Notes: generated from the letters alone by a model not told the origin. A stretch of DNA of 64,000 bases from Pseudomonas sp. B21-056 (GCF_026016325.1 NZ_CP087203.1:2728001-2792000); one strand, 5' to 3'. Positions 1-8,083 are shown, counted from the first letter of the stretch. Numbers and translations are program-made.

Positions 1-1
1 G

Positions 2-481
2 CAGTGGGGCATCATCCCCGCCGACCCTTTCGGCAGTACGCTGCGCCGCACGCCTGATCAACGCCTGCTGGTGCGCAACAGTTTCGATTACCACCCCAAC
101 GGCAAGACCACCCCGGGCCTGCTCGCGAAAGCGCAGCAGGCGCAGCGCAAGTCCTTCGAGCGGCGCTTCCCCATGCTGCCCGACGTCGGGTTCGAATACA
201 CCTGGGGCGGTGCGCTGTGCATGACCCGTAACCATGCCGGGCATTTCGGCGAGCTGGCACGCAATGTCTACGGCGCCCTCGGTTGCAATGGCCTGGGCAT
301 CACCCGGGGTACCGGCACGGGCACGCTGCTGGCCGATTGGTTGGCCGGCAAGAGCAACGACCTGATCGAGTTTCTGCGGTGCTCCGAAGGTCCGAATGCG
401 AATCCACCGGAGCCACTGCTCTCCTTGGGCATCAATACCAACCTGCGCTGGGGACAGTACCGGGCGGGTCGGGAAAGCTGA
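2..481 (+). CDS. FAD-dependent amine oxidoreductase, C-terminal part (5' end outside window)
   Basis: The reading frame is open from the window edge to a TGA at 479-481, so about 159 C-terminal residues are visible. They align almost residue for residue with the end of the complete oxidase at 17765-19084: IPADPFGSTLRRT, LLVRNSFDY, RRFPMLPDVGFEYTWGG, and the GLGITRGT segment that closes the FAD site in DAO-fold oxidases. The family (PuuB-like, DAO fold) oxidises an amine to an imine or aminoaldehyde with release of hydrogen peroxide; the N-terminal FAD-binding motif is off the window. The cupin and RidA genes follow closely, suggesting one transcript in which RidA-type chemistry could deal with an imine product. 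The substrate is not deducible. Identity as a paralogue of the later oxidase is secure. Confidence 0.9.
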   Translation, partial: QWGIIPADPFGSTLRRTPDQRLLVRNSFDYHPNGKTTPGLLAKAQQAQRKSFERRFPMLPDVGFEYTWGGALCMTRNHAGHFGELARNVYGALGCNGLGITRGTGTGTLLADWLAGKSNDLIEFLRCSEGPNANPPEPLLSLGINTNLRWGQYRAGRES

Positions 482-553
482 TTGATGATCAACCGCCCCG
501 ATACTGGCCAGTGATATTGGGGCACCCCTGAACACTTACGAGGAACCCTGCAA

Positions 554-904
554 ATGTCCATCAAACCAACCGTAATCAAACAGGCCGAACAATCCCCCAT
601 GGGCGAGCTGGCCCCGGCCAAGCTGCCTATCGGCGATGTCGTCGCCCAGTCGCGCCTGGGGCAGGACAGCACACTCGAAGCGTCCGGCGCCTCGGTCGGT
701 GTCTGGGAATGCAGCCCTGGTGTTTTCCGCCGGCACATTATGAACCGCGAATTCAGCCACGTGATTTCCGGCTGGTGCATCTTCACCCCGGATGGCGGCG
801 AGCCCGTCGAGTTGCATGCCGGCGACGCGGTGTTCTTCCCGGCCAACTGCGAAGGCATCTGGGACATTCGCGAGCAGTTCCGCAAGACCTATGTGATTTT
901 CTAA
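554..904 (+). CDS. Small single-domain cupin protein
   Basis: A 116-residue protein made of one cupin barrel, resembling the cupin_3/DUF861 group (ureidoglycine aminohydrolase-like cupins). Visible hallmarks are REFSHVISGWCIFTPDGGE and the second cupin motif region with LHAGDAVFFPANCEG. No signal peptide is present, so it should be cytoplasmic. An AGGA sequence about ten bases before the ATG serves as ribosome site. It lies 72 bases after the FAD oxidase and 12 bases before the RidA gene, so the three are probably co-transcribed. Cupins of this group often stand next to FAD amine oxidases and betaine-type transporters, but the reaction is not established. Family assignment is firm; function unknown. 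Confidence 0.82.
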   Translation: MSIKPTVIKQAEQSPMGELAPAKLPIGDVVAQSRLGQDSTLEASGASVGVWECSPGVFRRHIMNREFSHVISGWCIFTPDGGEPVELHAGDAVFFPANCEGIWDIREQFRKTYVIF

Positions 905-916
905 AGGGATACGCGA

Positions 917-1261
917 ATGATCACTCGAATTGATGCATCCCACCGCGCCAGTAAGCTGGTCATCGCCGGTGATCGGGTCGAAACCTCCGGCCTGGTCGCC
1001 AACGACTGTTCAGTCGGCATCGCCGGACAGACGCGGGATGTGCTGGCGCAGCTCGACGCGTTGCTGGCAAAGGCCGATGTCGGTCGGGAAGGCCTGATGC
1101 GCGTACAGATCTGGCTGGCCGACATGAAGGATTTCGAGGCGATGAATGTGGTGTACGACGCCTGGGTCGGTGGCGCGCACCAGCCAGCGCGGGCCTGTGT
1201 CGGCTCGCAATTGGCCAGTGCCGATTACCTGATTGAGATCCAGGGCTGGGCTCAGCGCTGA
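917..1261 (+). CDS. RidA/YjgF family protein (enamine/imine deaminase-like)
   Basis: A 114-residue protein of the length and pattern typical of the YjgF/YER057c/UK114 family. The C-terminal signature PARACVGSQLASADYLIEI is present, with the conserved arginine (Arg92 here) that binds the carboxylate of imine substrates in RidA. The position matching RidA Glu120 appears to be Gln (IQGWA), so it may belong to a Rid subgroup other than archetypal RidA. RidA hydrolyses reactive 2-imino or enamine acids to keto acids. It follows the cupin by 12 bases and ends the oxidase-cupin-Rid set. A role in hydrolysing the imine made by the neighbouring oxidase is an inference. Confidence 0.85.
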   Translation: MITRIDASHRASKLVIAGDRVETSGLVANDCSVGIAGQTRDVLAQLDALLAKADVGREGLMRVQIWLADMKDFEAMNVVYDAWVGGAHQPARACVGSQLASADYLIEIQGWAQR

Positions 1262-1280
1262 TACCCAGCAGGCAACAATT

Positions 1281-1310
1281 TGTGGCGAGGGAGCAAGATC
1301 CCTCGCCACA
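1281..1310. repeat. REP-like perfect inverted repeat
   Basis: Arms TGTGGCGAGGGA and TCCCTCGCCACA enclose a six-base loop, giving a perfect 12-bp stem 20 bases after the RidA stop. The sequence matches the GTGGCGAGGGAGC-type REP sequences dispersed in P. fluorescens genomes. It is a single unit rather than a REPIN and may also protect or end the upstream transcript; no T-run follows, so a classical terminator is unlikely. Confidence 0.7.
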
Positions 1311-1347
1311 GTACAAATCCTGCTGGCAATCGTCCTTTTCCTTATAG

Positions 1348-1397
1348 GCGGCAAATTGCCGCGGTCTCAAAATCGACTCATGCGATGGAGAGTCGAT
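1348..1397. promoter_or_regulatory. Two palindromes in the leader of the reductase-like/ABC operon
   Basis: Within the roughly 300-base gap before the reductase-like gene there are two symmetric elements. One is GCGGCAAATTGCCGC (1348-1362), a perfect 15-bp palindrome. The other is ATCGACTC with GAGTCGAT (1372-1379 and 1390-1397), perfect arms 18 bp apart centre to centre. Both lie 160-210 bases before the start codon, where an activator or repressor site would be expected. No regulator can be assigned to them from sequence alone. The rest of the gap shows no gene. Confidence 0.35.
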
Positions 1398-1559
1398 CAT
1401 GAAAATACAAGAACTCCCTGCTGACGATTGTCCCAGCGGCCACCTGGTCAGGAGCCGCCACTCCCTTCTGTTTGCTTGCGTTCCGGTGCCGTGACCCGGT
1501 AGGGCAGAGCAAGGCCCGGTCCGTCCGGAAAATCAACAACAAGAAAAACAGGTGAACTG

Positions 1560-2345
1560 ATGAAGGCGATCGGCGTGCTCGGGGTGGGTGCTCTCACCGA
1601 GAAGGTGGTGAGAGGCTTGCGCAGAGGTGGTTTCTCGGCCCCTATCTATTTGAGCCCCCGCAATGTGGAACGGGCGGAAAGTCTCGCCAGGGATTACGAC
1701 TGCGACGTACTGGCGGACAATCAGGCGGTGGTCGATGCCTCGCGCATTCTGCTGCTGGGTGTTCGTCCCGACCAATTGGAATCGCTCGCCCATAGCGTCG
1801 ATATCGGCCCCCGGCACCAATTGGTGTCCTTCATCTCGGGCGTCAGTCATCGCGAGTTGATGCGCTTGTTCGGCACCGACAAGACCATTCGTTCGATGCT
1901 CTCCTATGCCGCCGAAACCAACAGCACCAACGTGGTCCTGAACCCACCGTCGAAAGAGATCACGGCGCTGTTCGACTCACTGGGAACGTTGGTTCCGGTG
2001 GAGCGCGAAGACCAGTTCGAACTGGCGACCGTCGCGGCCTGCATGAACGGTTGGTTCTATTTCCTCCTGCATGACCTGCATCGCTGGATCGCCGACAAGG
2101 GCTTCGATCCGGCTCAGAGCAGGCAGTTGATTCTCGGCAGCCTGAGCGACTGCATTGCATACGCCAGGCTTCGAGAAGACCAGTCTTTCGCCAATCTCGG
2201 CAAGTCCATTGCCACGTCGGGCACCTATACGGCGCTTGGCCTCGAGATGCTGGACCTGCACCAGGCGAATGCAGCATGGAGCGCTGCTTGTGAAATTGTT
2301 CTAGATGCACTGTTAACAAAAACACAAGAGGGTGACCGCAAATGA
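1560..2345 (+). CDS. Pyrroline-5-carboxylate reductase-like NAD(P)-binding protein
   Basis: A 261-residue protein with an N-terminal Rossmann fold (IGVLGVGALTEK in place of the usual GxGxMA turn) and a C-terminal all-helical part containing IATSGTYTALGLEML, which sits where ProC enzymes carry their PGGTT dimerisation/active-site segment. It therefore belongs to the ProC superfamily but is divergent at both motifs and is unlikely to be the housekeeping proline enzyme. ACAGGTG precedes the ATG. Its stop overlaps the start of the substrate-binding protein gene (ATGA), so it is the first gene of the importer operon. A reduction of a cyclic imine derived from the imported compound is a reasonable inference. 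Confidence 0.78.
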   Translation: MKAIGVLGVGALTEKVVRGLRRGGFSAPIYLSPRNVERAESLARDYDCDVLADNQAVVDASRILLLGVRPDQLESLAHSVDIGPRHQLVSFISGVSHRELMRLFGTDKTIRSMLSYAAETNSTNVVLNPPSKEITALFDSLGTLVPVEREDQFELATVAACMNGWFYFLLHDLHRWIADKGFDPAQSRQLILGSLSDCIAYARLREDQSFANLGKSIATSGTYTALGLEMLDLHQANAAWSAACEIVLDALLTKTQEGDRK

Positions 2346-3421
2346 AAAAAACAAACGACGTGTCCTTCAACAGCCAGACACCTTGCGCCGGGGCGGGCGC
2401 AGCCAGCAAGAAAGGAGGTGGGGTCAAGAAGTTCCTTTTCGCCACGCCCCTGGTGTTCGGCCTGGCTGCCGGTGTATCGGCTGCCAATGCCGCGCAATGC
2501 GGCGCTGTCACCATCGCCAGCATGAACTGGGCATCGGCCGAGCTGCTGGCCGAAGTGGACAAATTCATCCTGCAGAACGGCTATGGCTGTGATGCCAGCG
2601 TCGTGCTGGGGGATACCGTGCCGACCCTGACCTCCATGGCTGAAAAGGGCAAGCCGGACGTGGCCCCCGAGTCCTGGACCAGCCTGCGCCCACCGATCAC
2701 CCAGAAGAACATTGAAGAAGGCAAGTTGCTGATCGCCAGCAAATCCCTGGCTGAAGGGGGTGTACAGGGCATCTATATTCCCAAGTTCATTGTCGATGCT
2801 CACCCCGACATCAAGACCATCGCCGATGCACTGAAGCATCCCGAACTGTTCCCGGATCCGGAGGACAGCTCGAAAGGTGCCTGGTCCGCGGGTCAGCAAG
2901 GCTGGGGCGGTACCATCATCGCCAGCCAATACTACAAGGCCTACAAGGCCAAGGAAGCGGGCTTCAACCTGGTCGATACCGGCTCGGCAGCCGGACACGA
3001 CGGCTCGCTCGTGCGCGCCTATGAGCGCAAGAAGGGCTGGATCGGCTACTACTGGGAGCCCACGTCGCTGCTCGGCAAGTACGAGATGGTGCGCCTTCCT
3101 TCCGGCGCGCCTTACGACGCGACCGAGTGGAACCGCTGCAACAAGGTGGAAAAGTGCCCGGATCCAAAGCCTAACGAGTGGCCAGCCGATGAGGTCAACA
3201 CCATCGTGACCAAGTCGTTCGCCAGTCGTTCCGGCCCAGCCTACGAATACCTCCAGCACCGTTCCTGGCCGAACGCAATGGTCAGCCGCATGCTGGCCTG
3301 GATGGCCGACAACCAGGCCACGGGTGCCGACGGCGCGAAGGAGTTCCTGAAGAAGAACCCGGATGTGTGGGCCAAGTGGGTGTCGCCTGAAGCCGCCGGG
3401 AAGATCAAGTCAGCCTTGTAG
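2342..3421 (+). CDS. Glycine betaine/proline-type ABC transporter substrate-binding protein (system 1)
   Basis: A 359-residue periplasmic protein of the OpuAC/ProX-like family. The start overlaps the previous stop (ATGA). An unusually long polar n-region (about 28 residues) precedes a hydrophobic core and a likely cleavage after SAANA. The mature part has the OpuAC pattern: TIASMNWASAELLAEV near the start, the DVAPESW segment, and GWIGYYWEPTSLLGKY, whose aromatic residues are of the kind that form the cation-binding cage for quaternary ammonium ligands. Several Cys residues (QCG, YGCD, NRCNKVEKCP) may form disulphides. The permease and ATPase genes follow after a hairpin. The substrate class is probably a betaine or related cation; the exact ligand is unknown. 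Confidence 0.88.
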   Translation: MKKTNDVSFNSQTPCAGAGAASKKGGGVKKFLFATPLVFGLAAGVSAANAAQCGAVTIASMNWASAELLAEVDKFILQNGYGCDASVVLGDTVPTLTSMAEKGKPDVAPESWTSLRPPITQKNIEEGKLLIASKSLAEGGVQGIYIPKFIVDAHPDIKTIADALKHPELFPDPEDSSKGAWSAGQQGWGGTIIASQYYKAYKAKEAGFNLVDTGSAAGHDGSLVRAYERKKGWIGYYWEPTSLLGKYEMVRLPSGAPYDATEWNRCNKVEKCPDPKPNEWPADEVNTIVTKSFASRSGPAYEYLQHRSWPNAMVSRMLAWMADNQATGADGAKEFLKKNPDVWAKWVSPEAAGKIKSAL

Positions 3422-3430
3422 TTTGCAGCG

Positions 3431-3458
3431 TGACGCAGTGGCTCCGGCCACTGCGTCA
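3431..3458 (+). promoter_or_regulatory. Intercistronic hairpin after the substrate-binding protein gene
   Basis: TGACGCAGTGGC, loop TCCG, GCCACTGCGTCA: a perfect 12-bp stem ten bases after the stop codon of the binding-protein gene and 56 bases before the permease start. It has no following T-run. In ABC operons such stems commonly stabilise the binding-protein mRNA or reduce read-through into the permease, giving excess binding protein. The second importer has an equivalent stem at 11731-11771. Confidence 0.7.
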
Positions 3459-3514
3459 TCACGGCCGGGAAGCAACAGGAATGAGCCCGGCAATATTGGA
3501 AAAAGGTATCAAAA

Positions 3515-4402
3515 ATGAGCTGGTTTCATGAGTTTCCTCATATGAACGATGACTCCCTCCGTAGCCTGAAACAGGCTATCGACGATGGGTTCCGGTCATT
3601 CACACGCGGCTACGGCGACGGCATTGAAAGCTTCTTCGCACCCCTGCAAAAGTTCTTGCTGCTGTCCGAGCAGTTCATGACACAGACGCCGTGGCCGATC
3701 ATCATTCTCATCGTCCTGGCCATCGCCTGGGCTGCAAGCCGGAGTGTGAAGGTCGTGCTGGGTGCGCTCGTCACGCTGCTCGCCATCGGCTACCTGGACA
3801 TGTGGGACGACTCGATGCGCACGATCTCGATGATCTTCGTCTGCACCATCCTGTCGATCGTCATGGGCTTGCCGATCGGCATTCTCATGGCCCGTTCGGA
3901 GCGTTTCCAGAGGATGGTCAATCCCGTGCTCGACGTCATGCAGACCATGCCGAGCTTCGTCTACCTGATTCCCGTGGTCATGCTGTTGGGCATCGGTCGG
4001 GTGCCCGGCCTGATCGCGGTGGTGATCTATGCGATTCCGCCGATGATCCGCATGACCAATCTCGGCATTCGCCTGGTGGACAAGGACGTGCTCGAAGCCG
4101 CCGATGCCTTTGGTTCCTCCAACTGGCAGAAACTCAAGAACGTGCAGTTGCCGCTGGCGTTGCCGACCATCATGGCGGGCATCAACCAGACGATCATGAT
4201 GGCCCTGGCGATGGTGGTCATTGCCTCGATGATCGGCGTGCAAGGCCTCGGCCAGCCGGTGCTCAAGGCCATTGCCAACCAGTATTTCACCCTCGGTATC
4301 TTCAACGGCCTTGCCATCGTCGGCATCGCTATCATCTTCGACCGCGTCAGCCAGGCCTATGGGCACAGGCTCCAGAAACACCGGGAGATCGTCCATGGCT
4401 AA
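3515..4402 (+). CDS. Glycine betaine-type ABC transporter permease (system 1)
   Basis: A 295-residue ProW/OpuAB-like inner-membrane permease. A soluble N-terminal stretch of about 60 residues precedes six or so hydrophobic segments. The coupling region is clear: ADAFGSSNWQKLKNVQLPLALPTIMAGINQ, the EAA loop that contacts the ATPase. The ATG is preceded by AAAAGGTATC. It follows the hairpin after the binding-protein gene and overlaps the ATPase start by eight bases, so translation is coupled. A single permease here would act as a homodimer, in contrast to the second system with two permeases. Confidence 0.9.
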   Translation: MSWFHEFPHMNDDSLRSLKQAIDDGFRSFTRGYGDGIESFFAPLQKFLLLSEQFMTQTPWPIIILIVLAIAWAASRSVKVVLGALVTLLAIGYLDMWDDSMRTISMIFVCTILSIVMGLPIGILMARSERFQRMVNPVLDVMQTMPSFVYLIPVVMLLGIGRVPGLIAVVIYAIPPMIRMTNLGIRLVDKDVLEAADAFGSSNWQKLKNVQLPLALPTIMAGINQTIMMALAMVVIASMIGVQGLGQPVLKAIANQYFTLGIFNGLAIVGIAIIFDRVSQAYGHRLQKHREIVHG

Positions 4403-5474
4403 TCAACACTTCGACGGCATCAAGATCCGTCACCTGTACAAGATCTTCGGCCCCGATGCGGCCAAGCACATCGAGGCGGTGAAAAAAGGCCTGACGAAAA
4501 CCGAGCTGATCGAGCGCTACGGCCACGTCCTCGGCCTGAAGGACATCAATCTGGAAATGCGCTCCGGGGAGATCCAGGTGATCATGGGGCTGTCCGGTTC
4601 AGGCAAGTCCACGTTGATCCGCCACATCAACCGGTTGATCGATCCGACGGCAGGTGAAGTGTTGGTCAACGGCGTGGATGTCGCCAAGATGAACCAGAGT
4701 GACCTGCGCGAGTTCCGCCGGTTGCAGACGGCGATGGTGTTCCAGAAGTTCGCCTTGCTGCCCCATCGCAACGTGCTCGAAAACACTGTCTATGGCCTCG
4801 ATATCCAGAAGCTTCCGCGCTCCAAGAGTATCGATATCGCCATGCGCTGGCTCGAACGGGTAGGGCTCAAAGGTTTCGAGAAGCGCTATCCCAACCAACT
4901 CTCGGGCGGCATGCAGCAACGTGTGGGCCTGGCCCGGGCGCTGGCCAACGACGCGCCGGTGCTGCTGATGGACGAAGCCTATTCGGCCCTTGACCCGCTG
5001 ATCCGCGTGGATATGCAGACCGTGCTGCTGGACCTGCAGAAGGAGATCAAGAAGACCATCGTGTTCATCACCCACGACCTGGATGAAGCGTTGCGCCTGG
5101 GTGACCAGATTGCGATCCTGCGCGATGGCGAGGTCATCCAGCAGGGCTCCAGCCAGGATATCGTCCTGCGGCCTGCCGATGAATACGTCGCGAACTTCGT
5201 CAAGGAGGTCAACCGGGGGCGCGTGCTGCAAGTCGAAACCGTCATGGTGCAACCGTCCGCGGGCGCGCCTTCGAGCGGCCTGACGATCACCGCGGGCACC
5301 ACCGTCGAGGACGCGATGCGCAAGCTGGCATCGGCACCGGATGGAGAGGTTTGCGTGGTCGATGCATCGGGCAAACCCATTGGTGCCGTGACGCTGCGGC
5401 GGCTGGCGGAAGCCATGGTCAACGCACATGAAGCGCCAGGCGTCAGCAGTCCTTCCCTTGCAGTAGTGCGCTGA
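4395..5474 (+). CDS. Glycine betaine-type ABC transporter ATPase (system 1)
   Basis: A 359-residue ATPase beginning at the ATG that overlaps the permease stop; the longer open frame to 4272 lies inside the permease gene and is rejected. It carries the OpuAA/ProV N-terminal extension (KGLTKTELIERYG), Walker A GLSGSGKS, Q-loop VFQKFALLPHR, signature LSGGMQQR, and Walker B followed by DEAYSALDPL. The C-terminal part (after about residue 275) resembles the paired-CBS region of ProV/OpuAA but looks reduced to one recognisable repeat (EVCVVDASGKPIGAVTLRRL). CBS domains in this family sense ionic strength or nucleotides. It energises uptake through the upstream permease. The gene is followed by a strong terminator. 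Confidence 0.92.
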   Translation: MANQHFDGIKIRHLYKIFGPDAAKHIEAVKKGLTKTELIERYGHVLGLKDINLEMRSGEIQVIMGLSGSGKSTLIRHINRLIDPTAGEVLVNGVDVAKMNQSDLREFRRLQTAMVFQKFALLPHRNVLENTVYGLDIQKLPRSKSIDIAMRWLERVGLKGFEKRYPNQLSGGMQQRVGLARALANDAPVLLMDEAYSALDPLIRVDMQTVLLDLQKEIKKTIVFITHDLDEALRLGDQIAILRDGEVIQQGSSQDIVLRPADEYVANFVKEVNRGRVLQVETVMVQPSAGAPSSGLTITAGTTVEDAMRKLASAPDGEVCVVDASGKPIGAVTLRRLAEAMVNAHEAPGVSSPSLAVVR

Positions 5475-5510
5475 AGTCATTCACGACCCTGACCGGTAAG
5501 CGGTCAAAGG

Positions 5511-5558
5511 AAACCCCGATGCGCGCCGGTAACAGCAGGCGTACATCGGGGTTTTTTT
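5511..5558. terminator. Bidirectional rho-independent terminator
   Basis: AAACCCCGATG (5511-5521) pairs with CATCGGGGTTT (5544-5554), followed by a run of T to 5558; the complementary A-run start on the other side lets it also serve the convergent APC permease gene, whose stop is at 5573. It sits between the two converging units and ends the first importer operon. Confidence 0.85.
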
Positions 5559-5572
5559 GCAGCTTGAGAATG

Positions 5573-7057
5573 TTATCTGCAAGCGTCCTGGCTGCCGGCC
5601 TCTGGTCTGGTTTGTACCGATGGAGTCATGTCCAGGGTCAGCATCTGGATCAGGCCCAACACCATGATCACCCCGATCGAAATCACGATCAGCCAGTTGC
5701 TGAGCCAGCCGGCCTCGGGTGTGCGCGGCCATGCCAGGTTGATGATCGATGCAACGCCGAACAGCAGGGCAATGGATTTGACCACGATGGCGCTGGCCCC
5801 CAGCCGGAAGTCACCGTCGGGACGCCAGCCACGGAGGCTGGCGATCAGCGAGACGATCACCACCATCTGGAACGACAGGTAGATGCCGGTGGTGGTGAAG
5901 CTGATGATCTGGGTGGCGGCGTTGCTCGACACGAAACCGATCGACAGGATCAGCAAAGTGGTGACCGCGGTGGCCCAGAGGGCTGCGACAGGCTGGCGAC
6001 GGCGGGTGCTCAGGCGTCCCAGGACACTGGCGCCGACAATCATGTTGTCGCGACCGAGGGAGAAGAACAGCCGGCTGGCCGAGGCGATGACCGAGGTGAC
6101 CGCACTGACCACCACCGCCAATAGGCACACCAGCGTCAACTTCATGCCCAGGGGGCCCATCACTTGCAACAGGGCGGCACCGATGGGGTCGGCCAGCGAG
6201 CCGTCGGCGGCCGCGCTGATGTCCGGGACCGCCAACAGCAGGCCCAGCGTCATGAGCAATGCCGAACCACCGCCACAGACGATCGTCAGCAGCATGGCGC
6301 GAGGCACGGCCTTCGAGGCGCCGCTGACTTCTTCGGCCAGGTCGCCGCAGGCTTCGAAGCCGTAGAAGATCCAGACGCCGATCAGGCTGGCGAAGAACAA
6401 TGCAGCGGTGTAGTTGCCGTCACCGCGCCCGAAGTTGTCCCACAGGATCGAGATGGGCTGCACATGGCCGAAGATGAGCATGTAGCCGCCACAGATCCCC
6501 AGGCCGATCAACCCGGCCCAGACGCCGATTTCAGTCAGCTTCGCCAATACGCGGGTGCCGGCAAAGTTGGCCAGGATCGCGATCATCGCAATGGAGATGC
6601 CGGCCAGTGCGTTGAATTGCGGCGAGACCGGTACGTCCAGGATGATCGCCAGGAACGGTGCACCTCCGGCGGCGATACCGGCACCGGTGCCGACCAGGGC
6701 AAACAGGTACATCCAGGCCGTCAGGAACCCCCAGCGTTCGCCACCCAGGCGCCGTGCCCACTGGTAGATACCGCCGGCAATGGGATAGGCCGATGCCGCT
6801 TCGGCGAACACCAGGCAGACGAACACCTGGCCCGCCAGCACCGCGAGCATGGTCCAGAAGAAGGGCGGGCCGGCGGCGATCATGGCGGTGGCGAAGAGTG
6901 CAAACACCCCGGCCATCGGGCTCATGTAGGAATAGCCAAGGGAAAAGTCGGCGAACAATCCGAGGACACGACGAAACTCCGGGCGGTAACCCAGCGCCAA
7001 CAGCCGTGCGTCTTCACTTTGGTCCACTGAGGAACCGGGTTTGGTAGCGTTTGACAT
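5573..7057 (-). CDS. APC superfamily amino acid/amine permease
   Basis: A 494-residue inner-membrane transporter with about twelve hydrophobic segments. The start was placed at the ATG at 7057, preceded on its strand by GGGAG; the frame stays open further upstream but that part overlaps the dehydrogenase gene. The N-terminus shows LGYRPEFRRVLGLFADFSLGYSYMSP, typical of the amino acid/choline (ACT) branch of the APC family, followed by AYPIAGGIYQW and the GFEACGDLAEE segment after TM6. It lies 49 bases after the SDR gene on the same strand and probably shares its transcript. Substrates in this branch include GABA, choline, ethanolamine and other amines. Confidence 0.88.
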   Translation of the reverse strand: MSNATKPGSSVDQSEDARLLALGYRPEFRRVLGLFADFSLGYSYMSPMAGVFALFATAMIAAGPPFFWTMLAVLAGQVFVCLVFAEAASAYPIAGGIYQWARRLGGERWGFLTAWMYLFALVGTGAGIAAGGAPFLAIILDVPVSPQFNALAGISIAMIAILANFAGTRVLAKLTEIGVWAGLIGLGICGGYMLIFGHVQPISILWDNFGRGDGNYTAALFFASLIGVWIFYGFEACGDLAEEVSGASKAVPRAMLLTIVCGGGSALLMTLGLLLAVPDISAAADGSLADPIGAALLQVMGPLGMKLTLVCLLAVVVSAVTSVIASASRLFFSLGRDNMIVGASVLGRLSTRRRQPVAALWATAVTTLLILSIGFVSSNAATQIISFTTTGIYLSFQMVVIVSLIASLRGWRPDGDFRLGASAIVVKSIALLFGVASIINLAWPRTPEAGWLSNWLIVISIGVIMVLGLIQMLTLDMTPSVQTRPEAGSQDACR

Positions 7058-7106
7058 GTTCAACTCCCTAAACGCGTTCAGGCGTATGAGGTAGGGGCGG
7101 GTGGGG

Positions 7107-7883
7107 TCAGCCTTTCGAGTACCAGCCGTTATCGACATAGAGCGCGGCGCCGTTGACGAAACTGGCTTCGTCGGAGAGCAGGAACAGCGCGGCCGCGGCG
7201 GCTTCTTTGGCTTCGCAGATTCGCACTTGGGTGTTTGCCAGCCCCGAGTCTTCCCAGGTCTGTCCCTGGGAATCGAGCTGGTCGAGTTCGCGCAGGCCGT
7301 GGGCGGTACGCACGAAACCCGGGCATATCGCATTGCAACGAATGCCCTGGTCGCGGTATTCGGCCGAGATGGAACGCGCCAGTTGCAGGACGGCACCCTT
7401 GGTCATGCAGTACACGCTTTCCAGGGCAAAGCCTTTTTCGCCGCCGATGGAAGAGGTGATGACGATGCTGCCCTTGCCGCGTGCCAGCATCCCGGGTAAT
7501 ACGGCGCGGCAGGCGATGAAGGCCGACCGGGCGTTGATCGCCATCAGGTCGTCGTACTCTTCGACGCTGGTTTCATGCAGGGGCTTCACGACGATGGTGC
7601 CGGCGTGATTGAACAATGCATCGATCCGGCCCAATGCCTCGGTTGCGGCATCGATGGCGGCGATCAACTGTTCGGCGTTGCCGACGTCGGCCTGGAAGAA
7701 ATTCGCTTTGCCGCCCTGTGCGCGAATGCTCTCGACCACCTGGGTGCCTGCGACAAGATCCCTGTCGATGATCGCCAGCTCCGCTCCCTGCTCGGCAAAC
7801 ATCACGGCGGCGGCTTTCCCCATGCCGCCGGCGCCCCCCGTAATCAGGACTTTCTGTTGATCCAATCTTGGTTTGTTTCTCAT
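7107..7883 (-). CDS. Short-chain dehydrogenase/reductase (SDR) 1
   Basis: A 258-residue classical SDR. Visible are TGGAGGMG (residues 15-22) for NAD(P) binding, Asp40 at the end of beta-2 favouring NAD(H), NHAG (92-95), Asn117, Ser144/145 and the Tyr158-x3-Lys162 catalytic pair (YCMTK). GGGAG lies upstream of the ATG. It heads a minus-strand unit with the APC permease and has a striking operator-like palindrome 38 bases upstream. The second SDR at 8768-9544 is clearly related (shared NHAGTI-VKP and ICP-FVRT-HG), so the two may act on the same compound. An alcohol- or hydroxyl-group oxidation is likely; the substrate is unknown. Confidence 0.88.
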   Translation of the reverse strand: MRNKPRLDQQKVLITGGAGGMGKAAAVMFAEQGAELAIIDRDLVAGTQVVESIRAQGGKANFFQADVGNAEQLIAAIDAATEALGRIDALFNHAGTIVVKPLHETSVEEYDDLMAINARSAFIACRAVLPGMLARGKGSIVITSSIGGEKGFALESVYCMTKGAVLQLARSISAEYRDQGIRCNAICPGFVRTAHGLRELDQLDSQGQTWEDSGLANTQVRICEAKEAAAAALFLLSDEASFVNGAALYVDNGWYSKG

Positions 7884-7920
7884 CGATCACTCCCGTTGTG
7901 CCGTTGGAATTTTTGCTATC

Positions 7921-7953
7921 GGTCTATTGGTCTGGAGTTAATACCAATAGACC
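7921..7953. promoter_or_regulatory. GntR-like operator candidate upstream of SDR 1
   Basis: GGTCTATTGGT and ACCAATAGACC form a perfect 11-bp inverted repeat with an 11-bp spacer, so half-sites are 22 bp apart, two helical turns. The ATTGGT/ACCAAT halves are those found in operators of FCD GntR regulators (PdhR, LldR and GlcC types, though usually with a short spacer). It lies between the SDR 1 gene and the end of the FCD regulator gene at 8084-8764, which is the most likely ligand. Confidence 0.6.
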
Positions 7954-8083
7954 ATCGCGAAAAATGCCTGTCAATCGGCAACGGGAAGGGTGTCGTTATC
8001 AGGTAAACGGGCGTAAAGGCACCGGCCAGGTGATGGCCTTAACTGACTGTAATAAAAGAGAAATATGACGGGAAGGGATTTTT

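Noticed and set aside
12..943. Minus-strand open frames opposite the first oxidase and cupin
   Set aside because: They are shadows; the plus strand carries recognisable oxidase, cupin and RidA sequences with ribosome sites.
2411..2420. AAAGGAGGTG, a very strong ribosome-site-like sequence inside the first binding-protein gene
   Set aside because: No in-frame start codon follows at a suitable distance; it encodes KGGG in the long signal-peptide n-region, so it was not used to move the start.
4272..4394. N-terminal extension of the first importer ATPase
   Set aside because: It lies wholly within the permease gene in another frame; the ATG at 4395 gives the normal ProV-like start and an eight-base overlap.
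7058..7396. N-terminal extension of the APC permease
   Set aside because: It overlaps the SDR gene and has no membrane or family features; the ATG at 7057 has a ribosome site and family-like start.
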